Shown one piece after another: positions 1-6,176 of a stretch of 7,945 nucleotides of DNA. Position 1 is the first letter of the stretch, and each line of letters begins with the position of its first letter. Origin of the DNA: an uncultured bacterium (GTDB taxonomy: Bacteria; Cyanobacteriota; Vampirovibrionia; Gastranaerophilales; Gastranaerophilaceae); contig URXT01000058.1 of the NCBI GenBank assembly GCA_900551915.1, positions 1 to 7,945 on the forward strand, written 5' to 3'. A program made the position numbers and the translations under genes. The notes below the pieces were generated by a model that saw only the letters and a list, made by a program, of their open reading frames with translations, had not been told where the DNA came from and searched no databases.

Positions 1-17
1 AGCACACTTTGTGTGCT
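1..17 (-). terminator. Perfect hairpin overlapping the sigma-factor stop codon
   Basis: AGCACAC (1-7) and GTGTGCT (11-17) form a perfect 7-bp stem around a 3-base loop. On the minus strand the stem begins inside the TAG stop codon (16-18) of the sigma-factor gene, so it sits where an intrinsic terminator would lie. Any T-tract would be outside the window, so the terminator role is inferred. It could instead be an RNA-stabilising 3' structure. Confidence 0.45.
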
Positions 18-1017
18 ATTCGCCGAAGTAATTCTTTAAACCGACGGTCAGATGTTTGTTTTTGCAAAGTTTTTTCAATTTTGCGATTGCGCGGTTTTCA
101 ATCTGGCGGATGCGCTCTCTTGATACACCGTATTGTGACCCGATTTCATCTAAAGTCTTCTTTGCACCGCTGTTGTCAAGCCCGTAGCGGAGAATTAGAA
201 CATCGCGCTCTTTCGGACTAAGCTGGTTAAGCATTTTTCTAATGTCTTCAAAAAGATTTTCCTGTGAAACGCGGCTGTCAGGCGTAATTGTTGAATCGTC
301 AACAATGAAATCCGCAATTTTTGAACTGTCTTCGGAACTGCTTGCAGGAGTTTCCATACTTATTGTGCTTTGAGCAGATTTTATGATGGAGGTAAGCTTA
401 TTTACCGAGACCCCGAGGCGGTAAGCGATTTCCTGCTTTGTCGGCGTGTGGCCAAGTTCTGTCGTCAAATCTATTGTTGCACGGCGGATTTTCCCAAGCG
501 ACTCAATCATGTGTATCGGAAGCCTTATGATACGGGCTTTGTCAGCAATTGCACGCGTAATTGACTGCTGAATCCACCAGGTTGCGTAGGTAGAAAATTT
601 ATAACCTTTTGTGTAATCAAATCTTCCGGCAGCTTTCATAAGCCCAAGATTTCCTTCCTGAATTAAATCAAGAAACGAAAGCCCGCGGCCAATGTATTTT
701 TTTGCAATGCTTACAACTAGCCGTAAGTTTGCGTTTACAAGAAGATTTTTTGAAAACTCGTCCTGTGTTTCGTAAATCTTTTTGGCAAGTTCAAGCTCCT
801 GTTCGCCGGAAAGAAGAGGAATTTTGCCAATCTGCTGTAAGTAAATTTTTACACTGTCATCAGAATTTACAGACGCCAAACTTTCCTGAACTTTTGGATC
901 TTCTACAGAGTGAATTATTTCATCATCTTCATCCATTGGTTCAAGTTCGTGAAAGTTCACGTTTTCGTCAGAAATGTCTTCTGAAATCAGTCCAAGTTTT
1001 TCTATTTCTTTTTTCAT
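16..1017 (-). CDS. rpoD: RNA polymerase sigma factor, RpoD/SigA (sigma-70 group 1-like)
   Basis: This is a sigma-70 family promoter-recognition subunit that directs RNA polymerase to -10/-35 promoters. The 333-aa protein has an acidic N-terminus (about 1-50), then region 1.2 (about 54-90, [17 protein letters not shown]), region 2 (about 92-165, with [17 protein letters not shown] and the melting pair W147/W148), region 3 (about 172-250, including SMETP) and region 4 (about 265-318, with helix-turn-helix [16 protein letters not shown]). Regions 2.4 and 4.2 match the family closely, which favours the primary (vegetative) sigma, but a close group 2 paralogue cannot be excluded. Region 1.1 and the long non-conserved insert of proteobacterial RpoD are absent, as in other short primary sigmas. 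One oddity is WWIQQ where WWIRQ is usual (Q150). The start has GGAGAG at 1028-1033, 10 bases upstream. It lies downstream of rlmB on the same strand with a 71-base gap and no obvious terminator between. Confidence 0.9.
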   Translation of the reverse strand: MKKEIEKLGLISEDISDENVNFHELEPMDEDDEIIHSVEDPKVQESLASVNSDDSVKIYLQQIGKIPLLSGEQELELAKKIYETQDEFSKNLLVNANLRLVVSIAKKYIGRGLSFLDLIQEGNLGLMKAAGRFDYTKGYKFSTYATWWIQQSITRAIADKARIIRLPIHMIESLGKIRRATIDLTTELGHTPTKQEIAYRLGVSVNKLTSIIKSAQSTISMETPASSSEDSSKIADFIVDDSTITPDSRVSQENLFEDIRKMLNQLSPKERDVLILRYGLDNSGAKKTLDEIGSQYGVSRERIRQIENRAIAKLKKLCKNKHLTVGLKNYFGE

Positions 1018-1045
1018 TTATAAAAAGCTCTCCATATCTAAAATT

Positions 1046-1051
1046 ATTGTA
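1046..1051 (-). promoter_or_regulatory. Possible -10 box for the sigma-factor gene
   Basis: The minus strand reads TACAAT (one mismatch to TATAAT) 28 bases upstream of the sigma-factor ATG, giving a predicted leader of about 22 bases that contains the GGAGAG ribosome site. No convincing -35 hexamer lies 16-18 bases further up; the DNA there is simple AT-rich sequence. It forms part of a 13-base sequence repeated near the nadA/pilM promoter region. Confidence 0.35.
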
Positions 1052-1088
1052 ATATGAATTTTTTAATAAAACTATTTTTTTACGTTGC

Positions 1089-1829
1089 TTAACTTTTTCC
1101 TTGAAGTTTTTGGCGCACGCTTTCGAAAATTATTATGCTCATTGCGTTTGAAACATTTAGGGAATTAAAGTCTTTAAGCATCGGAATTTTAACATTGAAA
1201 TCCGACATTTTTAATAAAGTTTTTGAAACTCCTGCGTGTTCTGCACCCATAATTAAAGCAAAATTCATATCATTGTATTTAACATCATAATAATTATCTT
1301 TTGCTGAAGCGTCGGCTGCAATTATCCACCAGTCGTGTTCTTTTAACTTTTGGACTGCGCTGGACAGGCTATTTACTTTAATTATAGGAATATGATTTAC
1401 TGCACCGGCGCTGGTTTTCTCGACAACTGAATTCACCTGAACGTTTCGTCTTGAAGGGATGATAATTCCGTCAACGCCTGCGCAAACACAGGTTCTAATC
1501 ATTGCGCCAAAGTTATGAGCATCTTCGATACCGTCGAGGATTACAAGAGAAGCATTTTCGCGGCGGTTTTCCAAAAAATCCTCCAAATCTGTATATTTAA
1601 GAGGAGAAATTTGAGCAATTACGCCCTGATGATTAAATTCTGCATAATTTTGGAATTTTTCTTTTGCAACAAATTGGAAAACAATTCCGCGTTCTCTAGC
1701 CAGGTCAATAATTTTGTTGACTTTGGCGTCTGGATGAATACCTTTGGAAATAAGAATTTTGTTTATTTCGCGTTCACCTTTTAAAAGTGCTTCTGTTATT
1801 GCATTTTTGCCAAAAATTATGTCATCCAT
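1089..1829 (-). CDS. rlmB: SPOUT-family 23S rRNA (guanosine-2'-O-)-methyltransferase, RlmB/TrmH type
   Basis: This is an AdoMet-dependent SpoU/TrmH-type RNA 2'-O-methyltransferase; the RlmB branch methylates a guanosine in 23S rRNA domain V. The 246-aa protein has the usual two parts. The N-terminal substrate-binding domain (about 3-78) starts IIFGKNAITEALLKG and contains NHQGVIAQ. The C-terminal knotted SPOUT domain (about 93-246) carries motif 1 LDGIEDAHNFGAMIRT (98-113; N106, R112), motif 2 ALIMGAEHAG (191-200; E197) with IPM at 215-217, and motif 3 SLNVSNAMSIIIFE (223-236). The N, R, E, S and N residues expected at the active site are present. Length matches RlmB. The exact substrate (rRNA or tRNA) cannot be fixed from sequence alone. 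The start overlaps the nadA stop by one base (TAATG), with GGAG 7 bases upstream inside nadA, which points to translational coupling. Confidence 0.88.
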   Translation of the reverse strand: MDDIIFGKNAITEALLKGEREINKILISKGIHPDAKVNKIIDLARERGIVFQFVAKEKFQNYAEFNHQGVIAQISPLKYTDLEDFLENRRENASLVILDGIEDAHNFGAMIRTCVCAGVDGIIIPSRRNVQVNSVVEKTSAGAVNHIPIIKVNSLSSAVQKLKEHDWWIIAADASAKDNYYDVKYNDMNFALIMGAEHAGVSKTLLKMSDFNVKIPMLKDFNSLNVSNAMSIIIFESVRQKLQGKS

Positions 1830-2749
1830 TACTTTGCTCCGGTTTTTGAAACTTCAAGCATGCGGTCAATACATTTGATTGCTTCTTTTGCAATTTCAGG
1901 TTCAACCGTAATTTCGTTTTGTTCATGAACAAGTGAGTTGTAAATATCTTCCAGAGTATTCCATTTCATATTCGGACAAATTATATTTTCTTTAATGAGG
2001 AGAAACTCTTTTTCCGGATAATCCCGTTTTAAGCGGTCAACAACGCCTTTTTCGGTTGCAATGATAAACTGTTTTTCGCTGCTTTTTATTGCGTAATTCA
2101 TAATTCCTGTTGTGCTTCCGACATAATCGGCAAGGTCGGTTACTGACTTATGGCATTCCGGATGAGCAAGAACTTTTGCATTAGGATATTTTTTGCGTGC
2201 TTCAAGAATATCTTCGGGTTTTATTCTCAAATGTGTCGGGCAAAATCCGGGATATGTAATTACATTTGTTGTTCCAAGTTGTGCTTCAACCCATTTGCCT
2301 AAATAGGTGTCGGGAAGGAAAAGAACTTTTTCAGCATGAAGGCTTTCGACGATTTTAACCGCATTTGAACTTGTACAGCAGATGTCGCATTCGGATTTAA
2401 CTTCGGCAGTTGAATTTATGTAACAGACAGTCGGAATTCCGGGATTTTTGCTTTTGAATTCTCTTAGTTGCTGCAAATTAATCATATCAGCCATAAGGCA
2501 GCCTGATTCAAGACGCGGGAGAAGGACTTTTTTAGAAGGGTTAAGAATTTTTGCAGTCTGCGCCATAAAGTAAACTCCTGCAAAGACAATTATATCAGCA
2601 TCAGTTTTTGCAGCCATCTGGCTTAAATACAGTGAATCGCCGACAAAATCCGCAACTTCATCTATTTCTACATTCTGATAACAGTGTGCAAGTATGACGG
2701 CATTTTTCTCTTCTTTAAGCTTTTTAATTTGCTTTATCAGCTCTTTCAT
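1829..2749 (-). CDS. nadA: Quinolinate synthase (NadA)
   Basis: NadA is a cytosolic [4Fe-4S] enzyme that condenses iminoaspartate with dihydroxyacetone phosphate to give quinolinate, the first pyridine of de novo NAD synthesis. The 306-aa length is that of the short NadA class. Visible family motifs are ILAHCYQNVEIDEVADFVGDS (split here as AHCYQN at 21-26 and VGDS at 36-39), the first cluster cysteine in ESGCLMAD (C84), INSTAEVKSE (111-120) followed by CTSSNA (125-130), PGFCPTH with the second cysteine (C170), AHPEC (195-199), GSTTGI (211-216) and the third cysteine in ENIICPNM (C258). All three cluster ligands are therefore present. Extra cysteines at 121, 124 and 125 sit in the TSSNA region. 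nadB and nadC are not in the window, so they must be elsewhere or absent. A GGAGG (2761-2765) lies 11 bases before the ATG. It is followed directly by rlmB with a one-base overlap. Confidence 0.96.
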   Translation of the reverse strand: MKELIKQIKKLKEEKNAVILAHCYQNVEIDEVADFVGDSLYLSQMAAKTDADIIVFAGVYFMAQTAKILNPSKKVLLPRLESGCLMADMINLQQLREFKSKNPGIPTVCYINSTAEVKSECDICCTSSNAVKIVESLHAEKVLFLPDTYLGKWVEAQLGTTNVITYPGFCPTHLRIKPEDILEARKKYPNAKVLAHPECHKSVTDLADYVGSTTGIMNYAIKSSEKQFIIATEKGVVDRLKRDYPEKEFLLIKENIICPNMKWNTLEDIYNSLVHEQNEITVEPEIAKEAIKCIDRMLEVSKTGAK

Positions 2750-2789
2750 TTGGGGTTAGTCCTCCATTTAGTGTAAATTTATGTTAAAT

Positions 2790-2819
2790 TTGCAACCTTC
2801 AATAAAATTATTGTATAAT
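2790..2819 (+). promoter_or_regulatory. Sigma-70 promoter of the pilM/N-pilO operon
   Basis: TTGCAA (2790-2795, 4 of 6 consensus bases) and a perfect TATAAT (2814-2819) are separated by 18 bases. The predicted start of transcription is near 2826, giving a leader of about 37 bases before the pilus gene ATG at 2863. It is the best-looking promoter in the window. Confidence 0.7.
2810..2815 (-). promoter_or_regulatory. Possible -10 box for nadA
   Basis: The minus strand reads TACAAT here, overlapping the TATAAT of the divergent pilus promoter on the other strand, so the two promoters may share one melting region. It would give a leader of roughly 55 bases for nadA. No good -35 hexamer is visible upstream. 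A nearer TACACT (2772-2777) is an alternative. The 13 bases at 2803-2815 are identical to 1039-1051 ahead of the sigma-factor gene. Confidence 0.3.
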
Positions 2820-2840
2820 AAAAATAAGAATTAAGTACAT

Positions 2841-2846
2841 AGGAAG
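2841..2846 (+). promoter_or_regulatory. Distant ribosome binding site of the PilM-PilN gene
   Basis: AGGAAG is the only purine-rich SD-like sequence ahead of the ATG at 2863, and it is 16 bases away, well beyond the usual 5-10. An in-frame TAA at 2857-2859 rules out any earlier start except ATT at 2860, so the ATG is effectively fixed. The spacer ends in TTTATAAATT, the same sequence that precedes the pilO ATG. Confidence 0.4.
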
Positions 2847-2862
2847 ATAAAATTTATAAATT

Positions 2863-4587
2863 ATGAGTGGAAATCAAATTCAAGATTTTATATCAAAACT
2901 GACAGCAGGCAACCGTCCTGATGTATTTTTATCGGTTACCCCTGGTATTGGGCTTGAGATGATTCAAGTTGACTATGGCTCACATACGGTTAAAAATTAT
3001 GCTGTCAGGCCTTTAGCATACAACGAATCCTTGAGAGAAATTTCTGATTTGGAAGAGTTTAAAAAAGACGTTACTGAAATGTTCGAAGAATTAAAAATTT
3101 CTCCGAAATGTAATGTAACAATTAACCTTCCGACAGTTTTATTCGGCTCAATAGAAATGAGCTTAATGCTTGGTGATGAAGCAATTACCGGTGCAGTTAC
3201 ATCAGAAGTTGAACAATCATATGTTTTTAAAAGACACGATCCGATTGTTCAGTGGCGTGATTCTAATATTGGAACCGGCGAAAATAGAAAACTGTTTTAT
3301 TCGGCTGTTCAGCAGCTTGTAGTTGAAAATATCAGTAATGCTTTGACTGAACTCGGTGCAACGCTTGTCGGCGTTGAAATGTCAATGTTGTCTTCCTTAA
3401 GAGCATTGGATTATACAGGTCTTGCCTCCGAGCAAATGAAGGATAATGTTGCATGGAATTTGCTTACAGTAAGTTCAAACGGTTACACTCTCATTTCAAT
3501 GGTAGGAAAACAGATTATTGACTACTATGAAGAACCGATTGCAGTTAAATCTTATGATGGTGATGAAATTTATAATGTTATTTCTTCTTCTGCTCAGATT
3601 ACATTGATGAGCTATCCGGCAAGCTATTTGCTTGTTGTTTCTGATACTGATTCCGTCAGCGCTGAGATGCTTGCAAAAAACTTGAATGTTGATTATTCAA
3701 TAGAATATGTTGAAAACAATAAATTCAAACATAAGGAATTTTTGGCAGTAAGTTTGGATGTTTTACCGGATAATATTTTGAAAATTTCATTGCAGGCAAT
3801 CGGTGTTGCAATTTCAAAATCGTCTGATTTTCCATTTACTTGTAACTTCCTTGCTACAGGTGAAGCTTTGGCTACTGAGGAAGTTGTCAAAATTCCAATA
3901 GGTGAAAATGTTTATGAAGTAACTCCTTCAATGGCAATGATTATGTCGGCAGCAGTTGCAATAGTTCTTGGCATTCTTGTTGCAATACCAATTTTCGTGC
4001 TTCCTCAAATTCAGGCAAAAAAACAAGCTGAGCTTGATGAATTGAATGCAAGTATTCAACAAATTGAAAAGCAGATTAAAGAACTTCAAGAACAGCAGCA
4101 AATGGCCGGCAAATTTAGTGTTAAAAATGAGATATTAAAAGTTTTGGCAAGTAATCGCACTAAACTAATGTCATACGCCGCTATTGGCGAATCTGTGCCT
4201 GCTCAATTGTGGTTAACCTATTTTCTTACACAGGGAGACGGGCAAATCTCTATAAAGGGTGGTGCCAGTACTGTTGAAGAGGTTTATCTCTTCTTCAAAA
4301 ACGTTAAAGATTCACTTGTTAACAGCAATTTGAAACTTCAAAAGTTGGAAATGCAGTCGGATGATGTTGATGAATTTATGTCAAATATGCCTGTAACTTA
4401 CGATTTTGAAATTTCAAATATTTCAGCTCCAGCTCCTGCTGCTACAGATGATAAAACAAAAGGCAAGGATGGTAAGGCTGATAAGGATGCCGGTGCTAAA
4501 AACGATAAAAAATCAGGTAAATCTACGGGCAAAGCTGCCAACCTTCCGCCTGACAATAAATTGTTAAGTGACAAACCTATTAATTAA
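2863..4587 (+). CDS. PilM-PilN fusion protein of the type IV pilus inner-membrane platform
   Basis: In type IV pilus and related systems PilM is a cytoplasmic actin-like protein that binds the short N-terminal tail of the membrane protein PilN. Here both appear joined in 574 residues. Residues about 20-345 follow the PilM/FtsA-like layout (GSHTVKNYAVRPLAYNESL at 39-57, INLP at 87-90, EVEQSY at 115-120, then a second lobe). A hydrophobic helix at about 357-381 is the single membrane span, a coiled coil rich in E, Q and K follows (about 384-415), and about 440-520 matches the PilN fold (PAQLWLTYFLTQGDGQISI, VEEVYLFFKNVKDS). The last 54 residues are a Lys/Asp/Ala/Gly-rich low-complexity tail. 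The glycine/aspartate phosphate-binding signatures of active PilM (of the type DIGSxxxK) are not recognisable, so nucleotide binding is doubtful. The predicted topology is PilM part in the cytoplasm and PilN part outside. First gene of a two-gene operon with pilO. Confidence 0.75.
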   Translation: MSGNQIQDFISKLTAGNRPDVFLSVTPGIGLEMIQVDYGSHTVKNYAVRPLAYNESLREISDLEEFKKDVTEMFEELKISPKCNVTINLPTVLFGSIEMSLMLGDEAITGAVTSEVEQSYVFKRHDPIVQWRDSNIGTGENRKLFYSAVQQLVVENISNALTELGATLVGVEMSMLSSLRALDYTGLASEQMKDNVAWNLLTVSSNGYTLISMVGKQIIDYYEEPIAVKSYDGDEIYNVISSSAQITLMSYPASYLLVVSDTDSVSAEMLAKNLNVDYSIEYVENNKFKHKEFLAVSLDVLPDNILKISLQAIGVAISKSSDFPFTCNFLATGEALATEEVVKIPIGENVYEVTPSMAMIMSAAVAIVLGILVAIPIFVLPQIQAKKQAELDELNASIQQIEKQIKELQEQQQMAGKFSVKNEILKVLASNRTKLMSYAAIGESVPAQLWLTYFLTQGDGQISIKGGASTVEEVYLFFKNVKDSLVNSNLKLQKLEMQSDDVDEFMSNMPVTYDFEISNISAPAPAATDDKTKGKDGKADKDAGAKNDKKSGKSTGKAANLPPDNKLLSDKPIN

Positions 4588-4618
4588 TATTATTCGTAAA
4601 AAATTTTAAAACTATAAC

Positions 4619-4622
4619 GGAG
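4619..4622 (+). promoter_or_regulatory. Distant ribosome binding site of pilO
   Basis: GGAG lies 15 bases before the pilO ATG at 4638. An in-frame TAA at 4632-4634 directly ahead of ATT ATG rules out an upstream start. As with the preceding gene, the spacer ends in TTTATAAATT, so the long spacing is shared by the two pilus genes. Confidence 0.45.
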
Positions 4623-4637
4623 ATTTTTTTATAAATT

Positions 4638-5234
4638 ATGCCAGAACAAGAAATTGATACAAAAGAAATTTTATCAAAGCTGAAATACTCGGTGCTTATA
4701 CTTGTGCTTACTGTAGCAGGTGTTATTGCAGCTATTGTTATGAAGATTTATCCAACATACATGGCAATAGATGCTTTGAATAAATCATATACATCACAAA
4801 CTCAGGTTCTTGCGGAGAAACAAACAGAATTGCAAGATTTGCAGGCTGCTGTTAAAAAGCAGGAAGATATGTCAGGTATTGAAAAAGAAGTGTTTGAATC
4901 ATCAGATACAGGTCTTGATGCTGAAGGTGTTATCGCCAGCGAGTTTTCAGAAATTCTTGAAATTATCAGAGCAAATACGATAAAAACACGTTCTATAAAT
5001 TACGAATACGACCCAAAAGACGACAAGTTTGTGCAAGGTGCAGGCGACAAATTTAATGTTGCAAGACTTAGCATGGAAATGATTGCAACCTACAAAAATT
5101 TCGAAAATTTCCTCAAAGAATTGTACAAACATGAACATTTCCTTGACATCTCAAAAATCGAAGTTGAACCTTACGAAAAAGATAAATCAATTTTGTTAAT
5201 CAACTTTGAACTTACTCTTTACGCAAAGAAATAG
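4638..5234 (+). CDS. pilO: PilO-like type IV pilus inner-membrane protein
   Basis: PilO pairs with PilN through extracytoplasmic coiled coils and ferredoxin-like domains to link the pilus motor to the outer parts of the machine. The 198-aa product has exactly the PilO plan: a short charged cytoplasmic end (1-16), one membrane helix (about 17-37, YSVLILVLTVAGVIAAIVM), a coiled-coil stretch (about 40-80, rich in Q, E, L and K), then a C-terminal domain (about 95-196) with the pattern YKNFENFLKELYKHEHFLDIS and a final strand ILLINFELTLYAKK. It starts 50 bases after the PilM-PilN gene with no terminator visible between, so the two are almost certainly co-transcribed and the products partners. Identity rests on architecture, motif pattern and position, since PilO sequences are poorly conserved. 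No pilP or pilQ follows; the next gene runs the opposite way and the two stop codons abut. Confidence 0.75.
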   Translation: MPEQEIDTKEILSKLKYSVLILVLTVAGVIAAIVMKIYPTYMAIDALNKSYTSQTQVLAEKQTELQDLQAAVKKQEDMSGIEKEVFESSDTGLDAEGVIASEFSEILEIIRANTIKTRSINYEYDPKDDKFVQGAGDKFNVARLSMEMIATYKNFENFLKELYKHEHFLDISKIEVEPYEKDKSILLINFELTLYAKK

Positions 5235-6089
5235 CTATGAAAACTTTTTGAAATCGATTGAGAACATTTGTTTCTTGTTCTTCATGCATGAAGCGCAGAA
5301 ATCTGTTTCAAGATGATTTTTTCTCGAGTAATCTTTGAAGTCAGCGCCTGAGCGTCCTCTGTGGTCGTTGGCCAGAAACGGACATGTATAAACTCCTTTT
5401 GCAGTAAGCATTCTGCCATATTCGCAGTCAAGGCTTTCCCATCCGGTTTGGAATTCAATTTCGTCTTTTGAATTCTTGTCGTAAAAATTGTTTATTTTAA
5501 AATTGCTTTCACAAGCATCAAAACCGATTTTTTCACAAACAGGTTTGAAGCCTTCAAGAATTTTTTCTCTGCCTTCGTTGTAAAAATCCGTCACGCAAAG
5601 TATAGGATTGAAGCCGTATTTTATCAAACTTTTAACCGCATGTAAAACCTGGCGGTAAGTTCCTCTTCCTCTGATATCGTCGCTTTTAACCTCGTTGTAA
5701 TGGTCGATGCTCAACTGAAAAATTATTTCAAAATTGCTTTCATCCTCAACGCGTTTGAGAAATCTTGCTTTTTTCTCATTTATGAAACTTCCGTTTGTGC
5801 AAATGCAAACGTTTGTGCGTTTCAAACAAAGCCTTAAAATGCTGTTGAAATCCGGATGTGTCATTGGCTCGGCTCCGGTTAAATAAATGCATTCGATATT
5901 TTCTGATTTCGTATCGTTTAAGGCTTCTTTGATGAGGTCGATTGAGATAAAATCTTTTACGTTTTTAGAAAGCGGAAAATCTATATAACAATGTTTGCAG
6001 CGCTGGTTGCAATTCTTTGCAGTTAATTCAATAAATAAATTATTTAATTCTTTCAGCTGGCAGGTTTGTGCTTGAAATAAATTTGTCAT
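5235..6089 (-). CDS. Radical SAM enzyme with SPASM/Twitch-like C-terminus, substrate unknown
   Basis: The 284-aa protein is a radical SAM enzyme, using a [4Fe-4S] cluster to cleave S-adenosylmethionine. Visible are the cluster motif CNQRCKHC (C27, C31, C34), a GGEP-like SAM-binding stretch TGAEP (71-75), CTNG (97-100), SIDHYN (127-132) and RGRGTYRQVLHAVKSL (140-155), all typical of the MoaA/PqqE/SPASM lineage. The C-terminus adds C212 and C226 (spaced by 13 residues, with GVYTCPFL) and a CASC pair (C265, C268), which would suit an auxiliary iron-sulfur cluster of the Twitch/SPASM type. Such enzymes often modify peptides or build cofactors, but no substrate gene is recognisable beside it, so the reaction is unknown. 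GGAG (6099-6102) lies 9 bases before the ATG. A possible promoter sits in the 87-base gap upstream, though read-through from the comF cluster is also possible. Confidence 0.88.
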   Translation of the reverse strand: MTNLFQAQTCQLKELNNLFIELTAKNCNQRCKHCYIDFPLSKNVKDFISIDLIKEALNDTKSENIECIYLTGAEPMTHPDFNSILRLCLKRTNVCICTNGSFINEKKARFLKRVEDESNFEIIFQLSIDHYNEVKSDDIRGRGTYRQVLHAVKSLIKYGFNPILCVTDFYNEGREKILEGFKPVCEKIGFDACESNFKINNFYDKNSKDEIEFQTGWESLDCEYGRMLTAKGVYTCPFLANDHRGRSGADFKDYSRKNHLETDFCASCMKNKKQMFSIDFKKFS

Positions 6090-6132
6090 GTTTTGTTGCT
6101 CCGTTTAAATATCTAATCCATGATTATTTTAG

Positions 6133-6160
6133 ATTTTAAAGCACAAATAAAATCCGCCAA
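6133..6160 (-). promoter_or_regulatory. Possible promoter of the radical SAM gene
   Basis: On the minus strand TTGGCG (6155-6160) and TAAAAT (6133-6138) are 16 bases apart, matching 4 of 6 and 5 of 6 consensus bases. Transcription would start near 6126, leaving a leader of about 37 bases that includes the GGAG ribosome site. This would let the enzyme be expressed separately from the upstream comF cluster. Confidence 0.4.
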
Positions 6161-6174
6161 CATGGTAATTGGTG
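6155..6174. repeat. Weak hairpin between the 104-aa and radical SAM genes
   Basis: CGCCAA (6155-6160) and TTGGTG (6169-6174) can form a 6-bp stem with one G-U pair on the plus strand, followed by TATTTTTT at 6179-6186. On the minus strand, the direction of the adjacent genes, only a weaker stem with one mismatch forms, followed by GATTTTATTT. It may be a poor terminator and overlaps the possible -35 of the radical SAM gene. Confidence 0.25.
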
Positions 6175-6176
6175 AG

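Noticed and set aside
6113..6163. A 16-codon minus-strand ORF (MLADFICALKSKIIMD) just upstream of the radical SAM gene, a possible precursor peptide
   Set aside because: It has no ribosome binding site and overlaps the likely promoter. It contains a single Cys and shows no leader/core pattern.
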